Part shown: positions 43,779 to 51,925 of the stretch, piece after piece | How the letters are laid out: every line of letters begins with the position of its first letter | How positions within the stretch are numbered: the stretch's first letter is position 1 | DNA from: Chloroflexota bacterium | Lineage (GTDB): Bacteria; Chloroflexota; UBA11872; VXNJ01 | NCBI GenBank assembly: GCA_009840625.1 | Contig: VXNJ01000001.1 | Coordinates: 1 to 64,000 of the forward strand | DNA: 64,000 bases | Direction: 5' to 3' | Position numbers and translations under genes: made by a program | Notes under the pieces: generated by a model | What the model was told of the DNA's origin: nothing | What the model saw: only the letters and a program-made list of their open reading frames with translations | Databases searched by the model: none

Positions 43779-46700
43779 ATGGCGGAAGAAGCAATGCTAA
43801 ATGTCGGCGTGCAATTCGTCCAGGCAATATTGCCGATCGCCGCGAAATACGGATTTGGTCGGATCAGGGAGGTTTTTCGGCCTGACGTTGGAATTGCCCA
43901 ACAAGCCGTCTCGGTCACCGTGCCCGAATTTGCACATATCCCAGGTGCCGAAATAGCCCTTGGAACGTGGATTTCGAGTGATGAGTTCAATCAATTCATC
44001 GTCAGGCTTGAACAAGGGGAAAGAGACCTGGGCCATGCGGAAATCGTTGCGTCTTTCACCGACGTCGGAGGCTTTCACTTCGATGACCAAGACCTACTCG
44101 AAAAGACTGCAGCGGCAGTCTTGTCCAGATTCATTGGCCACTTGTCGAACGAATTGCTTCGAAGCGAAAACGGACTATTGGTACATGACGCTCGCGAAGA
44201 AGACCGCAAGAACGAAATACTTTCCGCACTTGGCGACGCCACAACCGAGATTAAGTCGTCACTCTCCGCCCTTTCAGCGCAATCGGACAAGGGCAACGAT
44301 TCAGTCTCGGAAGACCCGGCGCTCGTTGCATTAAGCGGACAAGTCGATTTGGCGCGCGACTTATTTAATCAGTTCCAGATCCGTTCGGCCCGAACCGCTC
44401 TGCAGCAGATCCAGGAAAGTGAAACACCGTTACCGCCAGCAATTAAATTTCGGATTTGCACGTACTTGGCTTACTGCTATTTGGCTGAAGATGAAATCGA
44501 TCGTGCTTGCGAGTTGATCGATGACGCATTGGGGCACTCGCCAAACAGTGAGATCGCGTTAGCGAATGCAGCACTTGCTGCAGAAATCAGGGAAGACCCG
44601 GAACTGGCTGAGAAATTGGCCCGTAAAGCAATCAAGATAGATGCACGCAATTCCCGTGCATTCGGCGTACTGCTACGAGCATATTGGCGACAGAACCAGG
44701 TCGATGATTTAGAACTCTTGATTTCTTCGCATGAGTGGATGACCAAGGACGTATATTGCGCGTCAATATTGGCGGAGATCAGATCACTGCAACAAAGGCA
44801 TCCCGAAGCGATCGGAATCATGCGCGAGATCACGGAATCAGAATCCGTTGATCCAAATGTTTTTCTCGCGCAAGCGTCGATCGAAATTGCGTCGGTGGAG
44901 CACCACTTTCAATCTGGGAAGAAATTTATTGACGCTCGGCCGAACCTCTTGTCGGCAGTTCGCGCTGCATCGTGCGCGATCGATTCCCTGAATCCCGGTG
45001 AATTGGATAGCACTTACCACTCAGCTTTAGTGATCAGGGGACAAGCGCATGCAATGCTTGGATCCGATCAGATGGCTTTAGAAGATCTTGATGCAGTCCT
45101 GTCGCGAGATCCAACCAATAGGGCGGCACGCTTAATCAAAGGGATGCTTCTGATCGATGATGACCGGACCCTGGAAGCCGTTTCCCTTCTTCGTCCGGTA
45201 GTGGAGTCGAAACCTGACCCGACTGCGAAAGTCGCTCTTGCTGAAGCCGAACTTGCCAATGGAAATCCGCGCGCAGCCATTGACCTACTGGGGGGTGAAA
45301 TCGATTTTTGCGAACCGAATTGGAGCGACGTTAGGAGAGCGGAATTGCTCATCAGGGCCGAGGTCGCTGACGGACTTAGCGAAACCGCGTGTAAGGAAAT
45401 TGCTTATTCAATAAGAAGATCTTCAAACAACCCTCGTCTATTCGCAATGGCGGCGCTTTACAAAGATGCGCGCAATGATTTGGATGCCGCTATGCGGTGG
45501 AGCCAGCGAGCGGCTGGTCATTCAACCCAATTAGACACCTTGCAAGTTGGAATGCTCAGAGGGGTGCTACTGAGAAAGCGTGGCCGATTCGGAGAGGCCG
45601 CGGATGAAATTGCTGTAGTAGTGGATGGGGATGCGCAGCACTTGCTTGCTACGGATCTGCTCATTTGTTTGGTGAACTCGAAGCGCTTCAAGTGCGCGCT
45701 CGATTGGGCGAGAGCAATCAGGGCAAACGCAGCCGAGCCAACGCGTTTGGTATTGGAGGTGGAAGCGAAGCTGTACGAATTGGTCGGCGATATGCCGTTG
45801 GCAATTGAACGCCGCTCTGAGATTTGTGCTCTTCCAGACTCGACTGCCGAGGACGAGATTGATTTAGCAATCGCATTGATTCGCGATGGAAACAAATGCG
45901 GCTGCGTGGATCACCTGAATCGCATTGATCGGTGGTCATTGTCAGGAAATCCCAATGCGCTCATGCGAGTAGCACATTTAAAGAGACACCTTCAAATCCA
46001 GGGGTACTTGGATGATGCGTATTTGGCTCGCCGTATGGGGCTTCACGACGCGAACGTGCATATGGGTTACTTTGCGCTGATTGGTAGCGATGATGGGGAA
46101 ATCTCGGAAGAGACTGAAGTAACGGTCGGGAGCGCAGTGAGGTTGAGGGTCGGCCAAATTGAGCAGTGGTGGCAAATATTTGAAGACGAGAGATTTGCTA
46201 ACGGATCCCGCGATATTGGCCCGGATAGCGAGATGGCGCAACTCCTCATAGGGAAGAAAGTCGGTGATGAAATTGAAATCGAAAGAGGCTTCGAGACTCT
46301 GAAATATGAAGTCATTGAAATCCAAAGCAAATTTGTTCGCGCGTTCCAAGAAACCACGGCCGAGTTCTCTACGCGATTCCCAACAAACTTGGGCATTAAC
46401 GCCATCGAAATCGCCGGCGATGATTTTTCGAATTTTTTCCGGGTCGTGAATGAACACAGCCGATATGCAGAGGAAGTTGGGCGCGTCTATGAAGACGGGA
46501 TGCTCCCTTTCACAATTTTTTGTGCACGTTTAGGACGCTCGATTGCCGAAGTTTGGCGGGCTTTTTCCAAGGACGACAGTCACCAAATCCAATTTGCAAC
46601 TGGATCCGAAGAGGAAGCGGAAACTGCCGCTAATTCGTTAGCGAATGCGGACGCCGTCGTAGTGGATGCGCTGGCGCTCATTGCGATCCATGAGTTAGGA

Positions 46701-47570
46701 ATTGCTGACGATTTACGAAACCGGTTTGCCAGGGTTTTGGTTCCACAGCATGTAGTTGACGAGTTTGTTCGCAGCGCAGCTGAAGCGAGCCTCAAGGCGC
46801 CTGCCGGCCATGTCGGCGTCGCTCAGGACGGGAGGTACTTCTTAACCGAAGTGGACAGGTCATATTGGGATGAATGGAGGGAATTTGTTAATTCACTGGC
46901 CGAGTTTTCCGGGTCACTGGGCAAAACGCCCTGTTACCCGTTACTTGCTGAAAACGACGCTGAAGAGTGTTTTTCGGTACTACGTGCCCCTGGAGTGGGT
47001 GTCGTCTTTTCCGGGTGCGAAATCGGACATTCGGAAAAAACCGTAATAGTCTGCGATGACCTGATCCTCGGAAGATTGGCAGTTGCGCGCGGCAGAAGTG
47101 TCGCCAATACTCAGTCTCTCCTAGAGGAGCTCAATCGCACTCAAATCCTGTCCGACGACCGGTACTCTGCCGCAATTGAGAGCCTCGCTACCTTCGGCTA
47201 CAAACACATTCGCGTGGGCGTAAGCGACGTCGTTTACAGCTACCGTGAAAACGGTTTTGCTTCAAATTCTGGGACTAGAGCTCTCTTGGGCGCGTTGTCT
47301 TTCAATGAATGCCCGGCAGCAATTGCAGCGTCAATTGGTGCCGGCATCATCCTCGAGTTGGTTTCAGAAGTCCCGCCCCGACAACTGCAACTCTTTCTGA
47401 TGTCAGTGGTAACCGAACTAAGAAAGCGCCCTGACGCCGAAGAAGCGACAGAAAGATTCAAGGCCGCAATAGTATCCGGCATGCCATTTAATCGCGGCGT
47501 GGCGGATCACTTAAACAACACCGTCGATTTGTTGGTCCACTTCGGGAATTCATTCATAGTTCGCAATTGA
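43779..47570 (+). CDS. TPR, GreAB-C-like and PIN domain protein (candidate conflict-system effector)
   Basis: The 1263-residue protein appears to have four parts. Residues 1-~180 are unassigned. About 185-770 are TPR-like helical repeats. About 775-850 match a GreA/GreB C-terminal-like domain, with GSAVRLRVG, DSEMAQLLIGKKVGDEIEIE. About 955-1110 read as a PIN domain: acidic DALALIAIHELGI, VPQHVVDEFV and VIVCDDLILGRLAVARG provide the acidic positions. I recall this TPR-GreAB-C-PIN architecture from predicted prokaryotic biological-conflict systems; PIN domains are usually RNases. GAGG precedes ATG 43779. The gene stands alone in DNA with visibly lower G+C than its neighbours, consistent with transfer. 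No antitoxin or second component is recognisable beside it. Confidence 0.75.
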   Translation: MAEEAMLNVGVQFVQAILPIAAKYGFGRIREVFRPDVGIAQQAVSVTVPEFAHIPGAEIALGTWISSDEFNQFIVRLEQGERDLGHAEIVASFTDVGGFHFDDQDLLEKTAAAVLSRFIGHLSNELLRSENGLLVHDAREEDRKNEILSALGDATTEIKSSLSALSAQSDKGNDSVSEDPALVALSGQVDLARDLFNQFQIRSARTALQQIQESETPLPPAIKFRICTYLAYCYLAEDEIDRACELIDDALGHSPNSEIALANAALAAEIREDPELAEKLARKAIKIDARNSRAFGVLLRAYWRQNQVDDLELLISSHEWMTKDVYCASILAEIRSLQQRHPEAIGIMREITESESVDPNVFLAQASIEIASVEHHFQSGKKFIDARPNLLSAVRAASCAIDSLNPGELDSTYHSALVIRGQAHAMLGSDQMALEDLDAVLSRDPTNRAARLIKGMLLIDDDRTLEAVSLLRPVVESKPDPTAKVALAEAELANGNPRAAIDLLGGEIDFCEPNWSDVRRAELLIRAEVADGLSETACKEIAYSIRRSSNNPRLFAMAALYKDARNDLDAAMRWSQRAAGHSTQLDTLQVGMLRGVLLRKRGRFGEAADEIAVVVDGDAQHLLATDLLICLVNSKRFKCALDWARAIRANAAEPTRLVLEVEAKLYELVGDMPLAIERRSEICALPDSTAEDEIDLAIALIRDGNKCGCVDHLNRIDRWSLSGNPNALMRVAHLKRHLQIQGYLDDAYLARRMGLHDANVHMGYFALIGSDDGEISEETEVTVGSAVRLRVGQIEQWWQIFEDERFANGSRDIGPDSEMAQLLIGKKVGDEIEIERGFETLKYEVIEIQSKFVRAFQETTAEFSTRFPTNLGINAIEIAGDDFSNFFRVVNEHSRYAEEVGRVYEDGMLPFTIFCARLGRSIAEVWRAFSKDDSHQIQFATGSEEEAETAANSLANADAVVVDALALIAIHELGIADDLRNRFARVLVPQHVVDEFVRSAAEASLKAPAGHVGVAQDGRYFLTEVDRSYWDEWREFVNSLAEFSGSLGKTPCYPLLAENDAEECFSVLRAPGVGVVFSGCEIGHSEKTVIVCDDLILGRLAVARGRSVANTQSLLEELNRTQILSDDRYSAAIESLATFGYKHIRVGVSDVVYSYRENGFASNSGTRALLGALSFNECPAAIAASIGAGIILELVSEVPPRQLQLFLMSVVTELRKRPDAEEATERFKAAIVSGMPFNRGVADHLNNTVDLLVHFGNSFIVRN

Positions 47571-47833
47571 TTTCGCGCGGACTCCCTTGAGAATCAATTC
47601 GAAGGATTTGCGGCCAATTCATCCTCTAAACCTTCGTTGTTGAGCGCAATCTAATCGGCGGCAACGAATAGTTGGTTCAGTATTCCGGTTGCCACCTTCT
47701 GAAGACCAAGAATCACGCCACAGCGTGCGGATTCGATCTTGGATTAACATATTCGCCATTATGTCCAGTGAAATTTCGCCGATCGGCGCAGGCACCTAAC
47801 GCGAATTCAGACTTCCCCTGCCCAGGGATCCAA

Positions 47834-49138
47834 CTAAAACCCTCTCTCGGCACATTGGCGTTTGATTTCGTCAATGATTTCGCAGACGTGGATTGAATTG
47901 CCGACAGTGAATTGGGGCATTTCCTTGAGCCCGGCCTCCATGCAGCGGTGCACGGCCCGCGCCTGATAAGTGAATCCGTGCTGGTTTCCGTGACCCCAAG
48001 TCCATCCCTTGTAGGTAATCAGCTTTTCGCCGGTCCAACGTGACCCTGCCGGATAACCTGCATGGATTGGCGCGGGGTTGGGAACCGGATATTCGAAGCG
48101 CTCCACATGATTGAAGGCGCCGCTCGAGGGATTCTGGTCCTGGTTCCAGTGCGTCGGCAGCCAGTCGCCGACCCGGCCTCCACCAGACGTGTATTCCATA
48201 TCCGGCTTGCCTTCAGCCGCCCGGCTCCCTCGCCGCGGAGGACGCCCGGTGGCAACGGTCAGTGCGGTCGGGTGATGGGCGGGAGTTTCGACGGTGATTC
48301 GCCCTTCTGTCCCCACGAAAAGAGTCTCCTCCTTGAATCTGGCGGTTGGCATACTGGCGGTTGGCATAGTAACGACACCGATGCCCCGCTGCCGGGGGTA
48401 TTGCAGGACGGCGGCGCAGGGATGGCCGACCGAATAGCCTTCGGAAAAAACGCCTTGCCCGGTCTCGGCCATGGCCTGGTCCCGGAGCATGGGTTTCCCA
48501 CCGGCAGCGGCGATTACCGGGAATTCACTCGTCCCGAACCCGGCTACAACAGGATTTAGCGCATAGACCGGATCCGGGTAGTCCGATTGCACAACTTGCA
48601 ATTCGCCGATGTCGCCGCGTTCAATTGCGGCCCTGGCGTGTTCGATCGCCGGAAAAAAGCTCGTCCACATGCCTTCCCAGCAAACGACTCCGGCCTTTTC
48701 GGCGGCGGCGTACGCTTCTTTCGCCTGATCCGCGGTATCGGTGAACGGCTTTTCACACAACACGTGCTTGCCGGCGGCTATCGCCATCATCAGGTCGCGG
48801 TGGTGATGCCAGGTTTTAGACGAGATGTAGACGATGTCGACGTTGGGGTCGTTGCAAAGCGCTTCGTAAGAGTCGTATGACGTAGGAATACCATGGGCGT
48901 CAGCGTATGCGCTCGCCCGATCCTTATCCCGGGCAGCAATTGCGACCACGGATGCTCCAGGCACGTCCTGCAGAGATTTGACCCAATCCGATGAAATTGC
49001 CGATGCGGCGATGATGCCCCAGCGCAATCGGTGGTGGATTCCGTCTTCGTTGGTCAGACCGAGCCGAATGTCCATGGGGGTATTCATGGGAAACCCGTTG
49101 TACATGTAAGGGTCGGCGTTGGCGGGATCTGCGTCCAT
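47834..49138 (-). CDS. Gfo/Idh/MocA-family NAD(P)-dependent oxidoreductase
   Basis: This 434-residue protein has the N-terminal Rossmann fold (RWGIIAASAISSDWV), the DIVYISSKTWHHHRDLMMAIAAGKHVLCEKPF region with the conserved EKP, and a C-terminal substrate domain, as in inositol dehydrogenase or glucose-fructose oxidoreductase relatives. It oxidises or reduces a sugar or cyclitol; the substrate cannot be read. I start at ATG 49138, because the frame is open to 49204 without pattern; internal ATGs near residues 11 and 17 are alternatives. It has no signal peptide. It is the first G+C-rich gene after the A+T-richer TPR-PIN region. Confidence 0.85.
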   Translation of the reverse strand: MDADPANADPYMYNGFPMNTPMDIRLGLTNEDGIHHRLRWGIIAASAISSDWVKSLQDVPGASVVAIAARDKDRASAYADAHGIPTSYDSYEALCNDPNVDIVYISSKTWHHHRDLMMAIAAGKHVLCEKPFTDTADQAKEAYAAAEKAGVVCWEGMWTSFFPAIEHARAAIERGDIGELQVVQSDYPDPVYALNPVVAGFGTSEFPVIAAAGGKPMLRDQAMAETGQGVFSEGYSVGHPCAAVLQYPRQRGIGVVTMPTASMPTARFKEETLFVGTEGRITVETPAHHPTALTVATGRPPRRGSRAAEGKPDMEYTSGGGRVGDWLPTHWNQDQNPSSGAFNHVERFEYPVPNPAPIHAGYPAGSRWTGEKLITYKGWTWGHGNQHGFTYQARAVHRCMEAGLKEMPQFTVGNSIHVCEIIDEIKRQCAERGF

Positions 49139-49524
49139 GTTGTCCACTTTCAGTTGTCGATAAAAGCGCCGGCAACTTGCGCCCCGCGCTCGAGTTCTAG
49201 GCAACTAGAAATCTGCGGAATCAGCAAATAGTTACCAGGAGCCATTATGTCAATACAGCTGCGCCCGGTGTCGCGCACGGAGGTACCCCGCCGCAGGCTT
49301 TGATTCAATTCGAGCAGGGCCGCGGGGTGGAATGCTTCGCTGCGGTGGAAGCTCCACGCGCGAAAAAGCGGGGTTGCCTCGGTTGATGCTTCTCGGCCCT
49401 TGGAATCCAACTGCGGGCCCGTGGTGCCGACGGCGCGAGATCGTTATGAGGTGGCGCACCCTTGCGGGGCCCTTATCCAGTGCGGAACCGAGAAACACCG
49501 GCTCCCTAAAACCGTCGAATTCGG
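49139..49524. other. Intergenic stretch between the oxidoreductase and the AraC-MGMT gene
   Basis: These 386 bases lie upstream of the oxidoreductase start and downstream of the AraC-MGMT stop, both on the minus strand. An ATTATGTC word occurs at 49244-49251. I see no gene, RNA or convincing terminator; the short open frames look like chance. Confidence 0.45.
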
Positions 49525-50379
49525 TTAGCTGCGCCTGCCCGCGATGGATTGGCGACTTGCCTCCCACGCCAGCATGCAACGTTTACGCGTGGCTCCACCG
49601 GCGTAGCCACCCGTAATCCCGCCCGCGCGGATAACGCGGTGACATGGGATGAGAAAGGCAATCGGGTTTCTGCCCACCGCGCCCCCCGTCGCGCGAGACG
49701 CTTGTTTGTTGCCGATTTCTGCTGCCAGGCGGCCGTAGCTGACGACCTGCCCAAAGGGAACGCGGAGCAAGGCGCGCCAGACGGCCAGTTGGAAATTCGT
49801 CCCGCGTACGTGCACGGTCAATGGGCGACTATCGGCTTCCAATGGCGCTGAGAAGATAGACCGCGCCAACGCTTCGGCCATCTGTTCGTCGCATTCCAAC
49901 GACGCATGCTCCCACGTCCGCTGGAGCGCCTCAATCTCGGCGGAAACATCTCCATCTGTCGTGAATCCGACCCGGCATACGCCGCGCTCGGTCCGGGCGA
50001 CAAACACAGGACCGAATGGAGAATCTCCAGTGCCGAAGCGAATTGTTAAGCCCGCACCTTTGTTTCGGTACTCGCCGGGTGTGACGGCTTCAACAGTGAC
50101 GAAATGATCGTGCAACCTTCCCGGCCCGGTCAATCCGCTCCCGTAGGCCGCGCCGAGCACGGATTCTGAACGGTCAAGCAGCTGCTTCGCGTGCTGCACG
50201 GTGAGGTACTCGAGGAAGCGCTTTGGCGTGACGCCGGCCCAACGCAAAAAAAGTCTGTGCAGATGACTTTGGCTAAGTCCGATATGGGCAGCCAAATCGG
50301 CGAGTTCCGGCTGGCGCTCGCGATTCATTGCCAAATATCGAATGGAGGCCTCGACTCTCTCGTAGTCGTTCGAGGACAT
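49525..50379 (-). CDS. AraC-type HTH fused to O6-methylguanine-DNA methyltransferase (Ada-like)
   Basis: The product is 284 residues from ATG 50379, which has GGAG seven bases upstream. The frame opens further to 50670, but that stretch has no conserved pattern. Residues 1-110 form an AraC-type DNA-binding domain (LADLAAHIGLSQSHLHRLFLRW and VTPKRFLEYLTVQHAKQLL). The C-terminal half is an MGMT domain, with FQLAVWRALLRVPFGQVVSYG and the acceptor motif IPCHRVIRAGG, so the active Cys is present. It repairs O6-alkylguanine and probably regulates an adaptive alkylation response. The N-terminal zinc methylphosphotriester domain of full-length Ada is missing. Confidence 0.9.
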   Translation of the reverse strand: MSSNDYERVEASIRYLAMNRERQPELADLAAHIGLSQSHLHRLFLRWAGVTPKRFLEYLTVQHAKQLLDRSESVLGAAYGSGLTGPGRLHDHFVTVEAVTPGEYRNKGAGLTIRFGTGDSPFGPVFVARTERGVCRVGFTTDGDVSAEIEALQRTWEHASLECDEQMAEALARSIFSAPLEADSRPLTVHVRGTNFQLAVWRALLRVPFGQVVSYGRLAAEIGNKQASRATGGAVGRNPIAFLIPCHRVIRAGGITGGYAGGATRKRCMLAWEASRQSIAGRRS

Positions 50380-50729
50380 GCATTTCTCCGGAGCTGGCTG
50401 CCGTTTGATGGTCTCTTGAAACGTATACGCTAATGGCGTTGAGCGCGACCCGATCCTTGCCATTGCGCCGTCGACGCAAGAAGTAGCCAACGGCTCGTTC
50501 GCTCGAATTCGGCGCGGAAGTTTCCAAGAAGTCGCGATCCGCAGCCACGATCGCGAATGGAATTTGGCGGCAGTTTGTGATGGTTTCCATCCTCGTGGCT
50601 TAACCCAAATCAATGATGTCGGGTGCTTTGGGTCGTAGCTTCCACGCGAAATCACGTTTTCACGGTACAAATGCCCGGAGATTGGCTGCGCAACAATTCA
50701 TCACCCCGAAGGCATCAAGGAGATTGAGC
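50380..50729. other. Divergent intergenic region between the AraC-MGMT and formamidase genes
   Basis: These 350 bases separate two divergent starts and should hold both promoters. I see no clear -35/-10 pair, hairpin or RNA gene. The open frames on both strands are upstream extensions of the two neighbouring genes without conserved sequence. Confidence 0.45.
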
Positions 50730-51629
50730 GTGCAGAAAGCTACCAAAGAAGTCTTGTACTTTGAGATCGGCCCGGACAATGAACCGACTCTCCGGGTTGA
50801 ACCCGGTGAGGAAATCGAAGTCGAGACGCAGGTCAACCGCGGCCCCTGGCTCGATGACCATCCTGATCGCGAAGATCTGAGCCGCAAACTTCGCGGCGGC
50901 AATCCCTCCAGCGGATGTGTGTACGTCGAGGGTGCCCGACCCGGTCAGGTCCTCGTAGTGCGCGTGGGCGAGATTGACCTCGATCCAATTGGCTTCACCC
51001 AATTCAGGGGGGCCAACGGTGCAATGCCTGGCTGGCTTGGCGGCACCGGGATCGGTCACCAGCAAAAGGTCGTCGAAATAAGGGAAAACCACATCCTCTG
51101 GGACGATCGGTTGAAACTGCCAATTGCACCCATGCTCGGAGTTGTGGGCGTGGCGCAAGAACACTCGCGCTGGACTAATGCCTGGGCCGGCGAGTGGGGC
51201 GGCAATTTCGACATCCAGGAGATCACGACCGGAGCTTCGGTCTATCTGCCCGTTGCGGTCCCCGGCGCCCTACTCCACGTCGGCGATATGCACGCCCGCC
51301 AGGGGGACGGTGAAATCTGCGGCGCCGGCGGAATCGAAGCCGGCGGCCGCGTCCGGATCACCTGCGAGCTGGAACCCAAACCCGCGTCGATGACCTGGCC
51401 CCGGATCACCAACGAAACCCACATCATGACGACCGCGATGGCCAGGCCGGCCGAAGACGCGTTTCGCGCGGCCTTGGCGGAGATGATTCTTTGGCTCGAA
51501 GACAGCTACGGCTTCACCAGGGGCGAAGCCTACCTTTTCCTGGGCCAAGTGCTCGAAGCCCGGTGCACCCAATTCGTAAACCCGACCTTCACCTACGTGG
51601 CCAAGGTGAACAGGGAATTCCTCCCGTAA
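50730..51629 (+). CDS. Acetamidase/formamidase family protein
   Basis: This 299-residue protein matches the FmdA/AmdA family: VLYFEIGPDNEPTLRVEPGEEI at the N-terminus, NPSSGCVYVEGARPGQVLVV, HIGDMHARQGDGEICG-like elements (here HVGDMHARQGDGEICGAGGIE, shown as two parts: HVGDMHARQG and GEICGAGGIE), and SYGFTRGEAYLFLGQV at the end. It hydrolyses formamide or acetamide to ammonia and the acid. I choose GTG 50730, seven bases after AAGGAG; the frame is open to 50613. If formamide is the substrate, the formate could feed the formate dehydrogenase at 14.5 kb, but they are not clustered. Confidence 0.88.
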   Translation: MQKATKEVLYFEIGPDNEPTLRVEPGEEIEVETQVNRGPWLDDHPDREDLSRKLRGGNPSSGCVYVEGARPGQVLVVRVGEIDLDPIGFTQFRGANGAMPGWLGGTGIGHQQKVVEIRENHILWDDRLKLPIAPMLGVVGVAQEHSRWTNAWAGEWGGNFDIQEITTGASVYLPVAVPGALLHVGDMHARQGDGEICGAGGIEAGGRVRITCELEPKPASMTWPRITNETHIMTTAMARPAEDAFRAALAEMILWLEDSYGFTRGEAYLFLGQVLEARCTQFVNPTFTYVAKVNREFLP

Positions 51630-51925
51630 CGCGTCCGATTGCGAGACATTTACGACTGCGCCATTCGATCCAGATCTATTGCGGGTAGATCTCCATGCCC
51701 AGATACGGCGGACACCTCGATTGCCGGGGCTCGCGAGCTATGCGGGATAGGGCAATTCGCGCCAACAGCGGCCGTTTAGATTCGACGACATTCGGCGTTC
51801 CGGAGCCGAGTTGCAAATCGCGATCGGCCGCCCGGACGCCGGATCGACCGACTGGCAATATGCTGTTAGCAAGGGATCGATTTCCCGTGTAATCCGCGCG
51901 TGTTCAGGATCGGAAGGCGGCTGAA

